Part shown: positions 7,124-14,945 of the stretch, in pieces
Layout: each line of letters opens with the position of its first letter
How positions within the stretch are numbered: the first letter of the stretch is position 1
From: JBMYQA01 sp049600855
Lineage (GTDB): Bacteria; Bacteroidota; Bacteroidia; Cytophagales; Flammeovirgaceae
Assembly: GCA_049600855.1 (NCBI GenBank)
Contig: JBMYQA010000006.1
Location: forward strand, 1-50,029
Length of the DNA: 50,029 bases
Direction of reading: 5' to 3'
Made by a program: the position numbers and the translations under genes
The notes under the pieces: model-generated
What the model saw: the letters and a program-made list of their open reading frames with translations, nothing else
What the model was told of the DNA's origin: nothing
Database searches by the model: none

Positions 7124-9064
7124 TTAATTTTTTCCCTTTTTTTTCCTATTTCGTTTCAAGCGTTTTAGTAAGCTGTTGGTAATATTTAGGAAGTTTGCTT
7201 CCGTAATCATACCGACTAGCTTATTGTTATTGACCACAGGCAAACAACCGATACTATTCTCAGTCATAATATCCATCGCTTCCAATACCGTGGCTTCAGG
7301 ATGAATCGTAATTGGATTGGTAATCATCATATCGGCAATTTTCACATCCTCATTACTCTTTTTATCACGGCACAGTGCAGAGAAGTGTCTCAATACGCCT
7401 CTAACTGTCAGTAATCCAATAAGTTCACCAATACTATTTTCTATGGGTAAATAGCGAATTTGTTGCCAATCCATCATATCGGCTGCTAGATCAGGAATAT
7501 CATCTTTAGATACCGTGAAGATGTCGGTAGTCATAAACTCTTCTACAAGTAAAGATGAAGGGGTCCAATCTTTGATATCATGAATGTGTGCTAATTCCCA
7601 TTGGTGAATGGGCTTTTCAGAGCGCTGGTAATTTAAAATGCCTGCTACCAAGGCCGTTGCCGCCTCTTCTTTGCCAGCTTCTTTAATCAACTGTCCATAA
7701 GATTCCACAATCCAGCGGGCACCCGTTCGACCATAGCGGTTACGTTCTTCAATAATACCTAAGTATTTATCAATATCTGCTTGATCTACTTTTTTCTTTT
7801 CAAGGCCTGCACGGGCAATTGGAAGGAGTTCTTTTTCAATCAGTTCTGAATCGCTAATGAGTTGCCCATCCGTCCAATAAAACTTAGAGCCATGACCGAG
7901 TTTTGCTGCTTTCAAGAAGTTCGATTTGGCATTATCAAAATCCATTTTCTTCGTGATGTCGGGGTACACATCATCGTATCCAATCATTAAGCCAAGCCAA
8001 AAGGCGGCATTGGCAAGTTCGTCGGCTACCGTTGGGCCAGCTGGTAAAATACGGTTTTCAATGCGCAAATGTGGCTTTCCGCTACTACTTATGCCATAAC
8101 ATGGGCGATTCCAGCGATAAACAGTTGAATTATGAATATTTAAAGCCTTTAATTTAGGGGTAATCCCTTTGGCCATCGACTTCAACACATCTTCTTCAAC
8201 ATCGGTGACTAATAGCGTTTTAAAGCGAACGATATCTTCTTTATACAAATCCAGTATAGAACCGTTCAGCCATTTGCTCCCAAAGGTTACCCGTGGGCTG
8301 GAATCTCGTAAATGTTCTCCTGTAACACGCGTATCTACAGACTGTTGGAATAAGGCGATTCTAGTTTCACTCCATAAACGCTTACCAAATAGCATGGGAG
8401 AATTGGAAGCAATTGCCATTACAGGAGCCGCTATTGCTTGAGCAATATTATATTTATTAACGAACTCATCAGGAGTTACCTGTAAGTGTACTTGAAAACT
8501 AGTATTGCAAGCCTCAATTAAGGCCGAAGTATGTTTAATACTAAGCTCATCTAAACCTTCAATCTTCAACTGATGTCCCTCGCCTCTTAATTTATCAATT
8601 GATTCAATCAACGCATAATAACGATCAATTGGCGTTAGGTTTTCAATTCCTAAGTCAAACTTTCTGATGGTTGGTAATATACCTGTGAGTAAAGGGTCAA
8701 CTTCAAATTCATTGGCCGCCTCTTTAAGCGCATGAATAAAACCGCGTATTTGATGATCAAATTTAGAAAAGCAATCTCCAGTAAATAATTCGGGGTCTAG
8801 GTTCGCTTCTAAATTAAAACGAGCCAATTCTGTGGTAAACTTCGGATGGTTCATTTTGTCCAAAATCTCTACAGCTATTGGTGCTGGTCGGCCATGTTCA
8901 TCAATCAAGCACATTTCCTGCTCTGCGCCAATCATGATTTCGTCTACTTCAAACCATTCTTCCTTCAGCATTTTGTCTAATGCTTGAATATCTTTTAGTA
9001 AAAGTCGGGTGAAAACGTTTAATTCGTTTTGGGATGTGGCAATACGTACTCCTTTTGCTCCCAT
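7124..9064 (-). CDS. GCS2-type glutamate-cysteine-ligase-like amidoligase fused to a CBS domain pair
   Basis: Residues about 20-480 match the GCS2 branch of the glutamine-synthetase-like amidoligases (YbdK group): IGAEQEMCLIDEHGRP, FNLEANLDPEL, CNTSFQVHLQVTPDE, ASNSPMLFGKRLW, RENRILPAG-like RIENRILPAGPT. These are the metal, ATP and acceptor-site regions. Residues about 515-635 are two CBS motifs: MTTDIFTVSKDDIPDLAADM...GELIGLLTVRGVL and MITNPITIHPEATVLEAMDIM...NKLVGMITEANFL, which usually bind adenine nucleotides and regulate. The likely chemistry is ATP-dependent joining of an amino acid to an amine; true glutathione-precursor synthesis is not shown. The C-terminus is a short Lys/Arg-rich tail. 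The start is the ATG of MGAKGVRIATSQ. The neighbour is an aspartoacylase-like deacylase that could act on a related amide. Confidence 0.88.
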   Translation of the reverse strand: MGAKGVRIATSQNELNVFTRLLLKDIQALDKMLKEEWFEVDEIMIGAEQEMCLIDEHGRPAPIAVEILDKMNHPKFTTELARFNLEANLDPELFTGDCFSKFDHQIRGFIHALKEAANEFEVDPLLTGILPTIRKFDLGIENLTPIDRYYALIESIDKLRGEGHQLKIEGLDELSIKHTSALIEACNTSFQVHLQVTPDEFVNKYNIAQAIAAPVMAIASNSPMLFGKRLWSETRIALFQQSVDTRVTGEHLRDSSPRVTFGSKWLNGSILDLYKEDIVRFKTLLVTDVEEDVLKSMAKGITPKLKALNIHNSTVYRWNRPCYGISSSGKPHLRIENRILPAGPTVADELANAAFWLGLMIGYDDVYPDITKKMDFDNAKSNFLKAAKLGHGSKFYWTDGQLISDSELIEKELLPIARAGLEKKKVDQADIDKYLGIIEERNRYGRTGARWIVESYGQLIKEAGKEEAATALVAGILNYQRSEKPIHQWELAHIHDIKDWTPSSLLVEEFMTTDIFTVSKDDIPDLAADMMDWQQIRYLPIENSIGELIGLLTVRGVLRHFSALCRDKKSNEDVKIADMMITNPITIHPEATVLEAMDIMTENSIGCLPVVNNNKLVGMITEANFLNITNSLLKRLKRNRKKKGKN

Positions 9065-9295
9065 GCTGAGGTTTATTTAAAGGTTGGACATGTTTTTCGA
9101 ATGGCAGGCACACATTTCTTGAGGTTATCGTACAGCAGCAATCATTTTTTAGGCCTAATCCATAAGGCTTGCCATTAGCATATGAAATATAATTTTTTTA
9201 ATACCTGACCTAAATTCATGATTAAATAACAAAAAAATATCCCCTTTATCAACGGCTAAGGCATAATTTTTTATTTCTACTATGAAATAGTGTAA

Positions 9296-11644
9296 TTAGA
9301 CTTCCACTTGAGCAACTAAGTTTTTTGGTTGTTTTATGGGTAAGCAGATGGTAAATGTGGTACCAGCCTTTTCTTGACTCTCAAAATCAATAAATCCACG
9401 GTGTTGTTTTACAATATTTAGGCTAATGGAAAGCCCCAAACCCGTACCTTGACCAACTTCTTTTGTCGTAAAAAATGGGTCATAAATTTTATTTTGAATT
9501 CCGTTGGGCATGCCCCTTCCCGTATCCGAAATTTCAATCAATACAACGGGTTCTGAAATGGAGTTATCAATGCTAAAATGCTTTTCTATTTTTTGAAAAT
9601 CTGCTACAAAGCTTGTTGTTACAGAAACGGTTCCTTTGCCATCAATGGACTGAATCGCATTGCTCAACACATTCATAAATACCTGATTCATTTTTCCACC
9701 AAAACACTCCACCTTTGGAATATCTCCATAGTTTCGCTCAATCACGATGCGTTCTTTGTATTGATTGTGCAAAAGCATTAAGGTAGAGTCCAAGTTTTCA
9801 TGTAAATCCGTTTGTTTAGGCTCGCGGCCATCTCGGTGGGAAAACCTTCTCAAGCCTTTCACAATGTCAGCAGTGCGTTGTGCGCCTAATGAAATATTAT
9901 GGGTTAGGGTATTTAACCCGTCAATCAGTTCGTGGAATTCAAGTTCTTCTTTGAGCTGTTGAATTTTTGGAAAGTTCTCTTCATAATTGGCTAAATTCAG
10001 TTGGTCATACCCTTCCATGACCTGAATTAAATCATGGATAACTGATTTTAAGCCTATAATTCCTGAGTTGATGTAATTAATTGGATTATTGATTTCATGA
10101 GCGATTCCTGCAGTTAGCTGCCCTAGAGAAGCCATTTTTTCAGACTGAACCAATTGAGATTGGGCGTGTTTTAATTGGTCAATGGCATCTTGTAACTCAA
10201 AGTTTTTATGGTTTAAATCTTCTTGCTGAGTAAGCAGTTCCTCATTTTGTGATCGAATTTCTTCTTGATGTTGCTTTAAAATTTGGGTCTGGAAACGTGT
10301 TTTTTCGAGTAAAACAGACAACTCTTCTGTCAATCGCTGCATTTCATCATTAGCCTTGGTGAGTTCTTGTGTACGAACATCCAACTTCTTTTTCTTAATT
10401 TCTAAAAGTTGATAGGCTCTCCTTTTTAAGCGATTATTTCTAAACAGTGCTAAGGCTAAAACCAGTGTTACCCCTAATGCCGTAATCACGGCAAAGTTAG
10501 TGATACGTAAGCGGGAGTTAATTTTTTCTTGTGCAGATTTTTCATGAAGTAGTGCCATGTTTTGAATATGTTTCTCTCGAATACCATAAATCGCTTGGAG
10601 CTCGGCAATGTGTCTTAAATTTTCGGTTTTAAATAAACTATCGTACATATTATGATACCTATTGAAGTATTCATAGGCTTTGTCGAATTGTTTGTTGTAG
10701 GCGTAAATTTTAGAAAACATGTGATAGGTTTCCTTCAATTCATCTTTTTCTCCACTTGAAGTGGCTAGTTGAAGTGCCGTTTCCGTAAAGCTCAGCGCCC
10801 TATTTGGCTGATGAAGTAGCAAATATGTTTGGGCAATTTGAATATAAGTAGAAGCAATGTCTACTTTATCAGCGATTTCTTTTTTTAAGCTTAAAGAGCG
10901 TTGCAAGTAGACCAAAGCCAATTCATACTTTTGGGTTTCAATGTATAGCGCTCCAATATTATGGAGGGTATTGGCGATTCCTCTTTTTTGCCCGAGCTCT
11001 TCTTTAATTTCCATCGATGCTTTATAGTATTCAATGGCTTTATCAATATCTTGCGCTTCTTTGCTCAACATGCCCAAATTATTCAATACACTTGCTAAAT
11101 AACGTTTGTCCTTTGGGGTGTTTGCCGCAGAAAAATATTTTTTTGCTTCCTGATAAAATTTTTCCGCCTGTTCAAGGTCTTTATTCATATAGTTTGCCGA
11201 GCCTAAATAAATCTTAGTCAGGTTTGCATATTGCTCATTACCCATATTTTCAGCAATTTTTAAAGCTTCAAAATGGTTTTTAATGGCATCTGAATAATCT
11301 CCTTCTGCTTGCTCTGCTAAGGCCCAGTAGTTTAGTGCCTGCATTCTTCCTTCTTCATAATGAATGGATTCGGCTAGTAAGAGTGCTTGTTCTGCATAGT
11401 TTGCCGAAGAATCTGGATGATTAAAGCGGTAATATTGGGCAATGGAAATGAGTACATTGGCTTTTTCCAGATCGCCTTCACTGGCTGATAATTTTTGGAA
11501 AAGGCTATCTAATGTCGGATTGCTTAACGCATGAGGAGTTACAAGTAAGGAAAAGAGTAGCGTGAAAAGAGTAGGTATATGACATACTCTTCGATAATAG
11601 TTCAATAATGTTGAATAGAAAATGCGTTTAAATCCTAACTTCAT
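9296..11644 (-). CDS. TPR-containing membrane sensor histidine kinase
   Basis: Two-component sensor kinase with an exported sensor region. In order: signal-type hydrophobic N-terminus (IPTLFTLLFSLLVTPHALS), about six to seven tetratricopeptide repeats filling residues 50-330, a membrane helix (FAVITALGVTLVLALALF), a long coiled coil rich in Gln/Glu, the dimerisation box ASLGQLTAGIAHEINNPIN with phospho-accepting His near residue 516, and a HATPase domain with NQVFMNVLSNAIQSI (N box), DTGRGMP (G1) and GQGTGLGLSISLNIV (G2). The open frame extends to 11737, but the ATG at 11644 puts the signal peptide at the N-terminus, giving 782 aa. No response regulator gene is adjacent and there is no receiver domain, so its partner is elsewhere. 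This architecture is frequent in Cytophagales. Confidence 0.9.
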   Translation of the reverse strand: MKLGFKRIFYSTLLNYYRRVCHIPTLFTLLFSLLVTPHALSNPTLDSLFQKLSASEGDLEKANVLISIAQYYRFNHPDSSANYAEQALLLAESIHYEEGRMQALNYWALAEQAEGDYSDAIKNHFEALKIAENMGNEQYANLTKIYLGSANYMNKDLEQAEKFYQEAKKYFSAANTPKDKRYLASVLNNLGMLSKEAQDIDKAIEYYKASMEIKEELGQKRGIANTLHNIGALYIETQKYELALVYLQRSLSLKKEIADKVDIASTYIQIAQTYLLLHQPNRALSFTETALQLATSSGEKDELKETYHMFSKIYAYNKQFDKAYEYFNRYHNMYDSLFKTENLRHIAELQAIYGIREKHIQNMALLHEKSAQEKINSRLRITNFAVITALGVTLVLALALFRNNRLKRRAYQLLEIKKKKLDVRTQELTKANDEMQRLTEELSVLLEKTRFQTQILKQHQEEIRSQNEELLTQQEDLNHKNFELQDAIDQLKHAQSQLVQSEKMASLGQLTAGIAHEINNPINYINSGIIGLKSVIHDLIQVMEGYDQLNLANYEENFPKIQQLKEELEFHELIDGLNTLTHNISLGAQRTADIVKGLRRFSHRDGREPKQTDLHENLDSTLMLLHNQYKERIVIERNYGDIPKVECFGGKMNQVFMNVLSNAIQSIDGKGTVSVTTSFVADFQKIEKHFSIDNSISEPVVLIEISDTGRGMPNGIQNKIYDPFFTTKEVGQGTGLGLSISLNIVKQHRGFIDFESQEKAGTTFTICLPIKQPKNLVAQVEV

Positions 11645-12004
11645 AGTTTTGTATGATCCAGATATTACCCAAATTTGTGTTGTAATTAAATTTATTGAAA
11701 GCGATTTGACGCTTATTTTTTTAGTGGTATAACCCATTATAATGCTCAGCGGGTGAATAAATTATTTAAAATCAATTATGTCCAACTTCTTTTGATCAAC
11801 TAAATTTGCAGAAATTGTGTTTAAAGATTGTTGAAGGATAAGCGAATCTTTTACATATGTTGTTTAAAGTATAAAATTGTAATTTATATTTTAAATAACT
11901 TCGATCAGTACAAACGTAAGAATCGCGTGAAATTGGAAAAATGTTCGTCAATAAAAACATTCCGAACATATAAATTTAGGTAAAAACATTAGGAAATAAA
12001 ACGA
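11645..12004. other. Divergent AT-rich intergenic region between the kinase and mnmA
   Basis: About 360 bases with very low GC that must hold the promoters of both divergent genes. A TAAATTTG box at 11801-11808 on the plus strand matches the -7 consensus but has no TTG at the right distance and is 197 bases from mnmA. No RNA gene or repeat was recognised. Confidence 0.4.
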
Positions 12005-13183
12005 ATGGCTAGAGTAGTTGTAGGGCTATCAGGTGGAGTGGATTCCAGCGTAGCTGCTCACCTGTTATTAGAAGAAGGGCATGAAGTGATTGGACTGTTC
12101 ATGAGAAATTGGAATGATGAGTCCGTAATTATTGATGATGAATGCCCTTGGATTGAGGATAGCAATGATGCCATCCTTGTAGCTGAGAAGCTTGGAATTC
12201 CTTTTCAGGTGATTGATTTGAGTGAAGATTATAAAGAACGTATTGTCGATTACATGTTTGCAGAGTATGAACATGGACGTACGCCTAATCCTGATGTGTT
12301 GTGTAATCGGGAAATTAAATTCGATATCTTTTTAAAAGCTGCCATGAATTTAGGGGCAGATTACGTAGCTACAGGACATTATTGCCGTAAAGATACCATT
12401 GAAAAAGATGGCAAAAAGATTCATCGTTTACTTGCTGGTGTGGATGCTAATAAAGATCAGAGTTATTTTTTATGTCAATTGAATCAAGAACAATTGGCGA
12501 AAGCGTTGTTTCCAATCGGCCATTTAAACAAACCCCAAGTGCGTGAGTTGGCTAAAGAACTGGATTTGGTTACTGCCGAAAAGAAAGATTCTCAAGGGCT
12601 TTGTTTCATTGGAAAAGTACGTTTGCCTGATTTTTTACAACAGCAATTAAAGCCCAAAACAGGGAAAATTGTGGAAATCGCTCGCGATAGTTCTTTATTT
12701 GAGCAACACTACAATGAGGAAACAGACGAGCTCAAACTGTTAGCGAAACCCTATCAGTATGAAAAAACAGATGGCATAGAAGTGGGAGAGCATTATGGAG
12801 CACATTATTTTACCATCGGTCAGCGAAAAGGGTTGAATGTTGGTGGGAAAGCCCAACCTTTATTTGTAATTGGTACAGATGTAAAGGAAAACCTTATTTT
12901 TACCGGGCAAGGTGGCGACCATCCAGGGCTGCTCAGGCGTGGTTTAGTGGTCAATCCCCAAGAGATTCATTGGGTTCGGGAAGATTTGCGATTAGCTATT
13001 GGAGAAAGTGCTCGGTATTTAGCCCGAATTCGTTACCGCCAAGGATTAGAGCCTGCCACGCTCACCATGCGCGAAGAAGGATTGTATGTGATTTTTGATG
13101 AGCCCCAAAAAGCGATAGCCGCAGGGCAGTTCGTAGCTTGGTATCAACAAGATGAGTTGATTGGATCTGGCGTGATTGGATAA
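12005..13183 (+). CDS. mnmA: tRNA-specific 2-thiouridylase MnmA
   Basis: Cytosolic enzyme that puts sulfur on U34 of the wobble position of tRNAs for Lys, Glu and Gln, using ATP and a persulfide relay. The PP-loop SGGVDSSVAAHLL is at residues 9-21. The nucleophile Cys lies in PNPDVLCNREIKF, and the second catalytic Cys in KDSQGLCFIGKVRLPDF. The C-terminal YTIGQRKG-like stretch is present as YFTIGQRKGLNVGG, followed by the barrel domain. At 392 aa it is slightly long for the family, mostly because of an insertion around residues 230-260 (SLFEQHYNEETDELKLLAKP). The ATG start is well placed. queA, another tRNA wobble-base gene, follows after about 200 bases of repeat-bearing sequence. Confidence 0.96.
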   Translation: MARVVVGLSGGVDSSVAAHLLLEEGHEVIGLFMRNWNDESVIIDDECPWIEDSNDAILVAEKLGIPFQVIDLSEDYKERIVDYMFAEYEHGRTPNPDVLCNREIKFDIFLKAAMNLGADYVATGHYCRKDTIEKDGKKIHRLLAGVDANKDQSYFLCQLNQEQLAKALFPIGHLNKPQVRELAKELDLVTAEKKDSQGLCFIGKVRLPDFLQQQLKPKTGKIVEIARDSSLFEQHYNEETDELKLLAKPYQYEKTDGIEVGEHYGAHYFTIGQRKGLNVGGKAQPLFVIGTDVKENLIFTGQGGDHPGLLRRGLVVNPQEIHWVREDLRLAIGESARYLARIRYRQGLEPATLTMREEGLYVIFDEPQKAIAAGQFVAWYQQDELIGSGVIG

Positions 13184-13286
13184 ATGCATGCCATGAGAAT
13201 GGATGCTAAGAATCAAAACGAAAAATCATTCGATCTTCTGATTTTCCAAAATCATGCATCGCGCTATAGCTCAATTTTTGCTGTAC

Positions 13287-13346
13287 GGGCGAAATATTTT
13301 TCGCCCAAAAACCGAAAAAACATTTCACCCAAAAAATCTTTCGCCC
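13287..13346. repeat. REP-like hairpin (GGGCGAAA/TTTCGCCC) with extra half-sites
   Basis: GGGCGAAA (13287-13294), a TATT loop and TTTCGCCC (13299-13306) form a perfect 8-bp stem. Two further half-sites follow, TTTCACCC (13323-13330) and TTTCGCCC (13339-13346), each after an A-rich spacer. The same hairpin recurs at 14681-14700 with a different loop and the same flanking TAC...CAA. Together they look like REP-type palindromes rather than a simple terminator. Confidence 0.65.
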
Positions 13347-13386
13347 TATGCCAACAAGCTTGGCTAAGAAAAAATAATTGAATCTT

Positions 13387-14601
13387 ATGAAAGACTTAAA
13401 AGCAATTAACCCTGATAGATATGACTACCCTTTACCTCAAGATCGGATAGCAAAATATCCTTTGCCTAGAGGTACCTCAAAATTACTGCATTACCAAAAG
13501 GGAAAAATTGAACACTTAAACTTCGCTGCCATTACAGATTTATTAGATGCTGAACACCTATTAGTTGTCAATAATACCAAAGTGTTGCCTGCTCGAATGC
13601 ATTTTGTAAAAGACACGGGGGCACAGATAGAGATTTTCCTGCTTAACCCTGTTTTACCAACGCCAGTGATTACAGAAGCAATGTTGGTGAAAAACGAATG
13701 TACTTGGCATTGTACCATTGGAAACTTAAAGCGTTGGAAAGAAGAGGTCGTATTGATTAAAACTGTAGAGCTTGATAATGGCACAAAAGTAGAGGTGAAA
13801 GCTGCATTTTCGAATCGTGAAAATCGTGAGATCCGTTTTTCCTGGGAGGAAGATGTGGCTTTTGTCGATTTGGTAGAGGCGGCAGGGAAAACACCACTTC
13901 CGCCTTACATCAAGCGAGAAGCGGAAGAAAGCGATAAAACAAACTACCAAACGGTTTATTCCAAAAATGAAGGAGCTGTTGCCGCTCCAACAGCAGGGCT
14001 TCATTTTACGGATGAAATTATTCAACAACTGGCGCAAAAAGGCGTAGCAAAAGAAGAGGTGACTTTACACGTAGGTGCTGGCACTTTTCAACCTATTAAA
14101 GTAGATAATGCAATTGAGCACGACATGCATCAAGAACAAATTGAGGTTACCTTAGCGAATTTGAAGGCGCTAAAAAGTGGGAAACAAGTAGTTGCTGTGG
14201 GCACTACATCTATGCGTACACTAGAAAGTTTATATTGGTATGGCGTGAAGTTACTCAAAGATTTAGGTGAAGACTTTTTCATTGAAAAGCTCTTTCCTTA
14301 CCGATTTGAATCTACCGAATTACCTTCTTTAGCAGATGCCATGACTGCCATAGAAGAATTGATGAAAGAAAAGCAAGTTGAACGACTGATGGGAGAAACT
14401 CAAATTTACATTTTCCCAAGTTATCAATTCCAAGTCTGCAAAGGACTCATCACCAACTTTCATATGCCCCATAGCACCTTATTACTGCTAATTGCGGCTT
14501 TCATAGGAGAGGATTGGAAAAACGTTTATCAAGCAGCATTAGCGCAAGATTATCGCTTTTTAAGCTATGGTGATTCCTCATTTTTGCAGCCCAAAGCTTA
14601 A
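13387..14601 (+). CDS. queA: S-adenosylmethionine:tRNA ribosyltransferase-isomerase QueA
   Basis: Enzyme of queuosine synthesis in the cytosol. It transfers and rearranges the ribosyl part of S-adenosylmethionine onto preQ1 at tRNA position 34 to give epoxyqueuosine. Visible family segments include YDYPLPQDRIAKYPLP at the N-terminus, LLVVNNTKVLPARMHF, GKTPLPPYIKRE, YQTVYSKNEGAVAAPTAGLHFT, LHVGAGTFQPIK and the C-terminal FHMPHSTLLLLIAAFIG. The frame opens with a TTG at 13378, but the ATG at 13387 (MKDLKAINPDRY) is the better start, giving 404 aa. That is longer than many QueA proteins (about 345 aa), with an insertion near the middle. It lies downstream of mnmA on the same strand and is bracketed by GGGCGAAA hairpins. 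Confidence 0.95.
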   Translation: MKDLKAINPDRYDYPLPQDRIAKYPLPRGTSKLLHYQKGKIEHLNFAAITDLLDAEHLLVVNNTKVLPARMHFVKDTGAQIEIFLLNPVLPTPVITEAMLVKNECTWHCTIGNLKRWKEEVVLIKTVELDNGTKVEVKAAFSNRENREIRFSWEEDVAFVDLVEAAGKTPLPPYIKREAEESDKTNYQTVYSKNEGAVAAPTAGLHFTDEIIQQLAQKGVAKEEVTLHVGAGTFQPIKVDNAIEHDMHQEQIEVTLANLKALKSGKQVVAVGTTSMRTLESLYWYGVKLLKDLGEDFFIEKLFPYRFESTELPSLADAMTAIEELMKEKQVERLMGETQIYIFPSYQFQVCKGLITNFHMPHSTLLLLIAAFIGEDWKNVYQAALAQDYRFLSYGDSSFLQPKA

Positions 14602-14945
14602 GCCTAGATACCATGTAAAATAGCATATTCCTAGCGAATGTGGTGCAGCACTAAATCAGAGCAAAAAGGCAAAAATATACGGGCGAAAAACCTTTCGCCC
14701 AACAACAGCCAGTTGTTTGACTACAGAATCTGGAGCAGCAAAAGGATTGAAATGGATATCCGATAAACACTAATAGGAATGTACGAATAACGCTTCATGT
14801 AAATCAAGTTTAGCCCATGAATAATTTCGTCCTTCGAATTTCAAAATGTAACTTAGAGCATGCGCTCAGACTTTAAAGCTCACTCGCTTTGTGCTTCATA
14901 TCATATCGCAAACAACAGTATCAGATCATTAATATAACTTGATAT
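14602..14945. other. Intergenic region with a REP-like hairpin, otherwise no gene seen
   Basis: 344 bases between queA and the large phosphoesterase gene. It holds the second GGGCGAAA hairpin (14681-14700) and two small weak palindromes near 14856-14893 (GAGC-ATGC-GCTC and AAAGC-TCACTC-GCTTT). No open frame or RNA gene was recognised. Confidence 0.5.
14681..14700. repeat. REP-like hairpin, second GGGCGAAA/TTTCGCCC copy
   Basis: GGGCGAAA (14681-14688), loop AACC, TTTCGCCC (14693-14700): a perfect 8-bp stem preceded by TAC and followed by CAA, as in the copy at 13287. It starts 80 bases after the queA stop and lacks a T tract, so it is not a classic terminator. Confidence 0.65.

Noticed and set aside
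11645..11737. Upstream start for the TPR histidine kinase
   Set aside because: It would place 31 extra residues before the signal peptide; the ATG at 11644 fits an exported sensor better.
13184..13381. 65-codon open frame beginning directly after the mnmA stop
   Set aside because: Composition is low-complexity and basic, it runs through the GGGCGAAA repeat cluster, and it resembles no protein; treated as intergenic.
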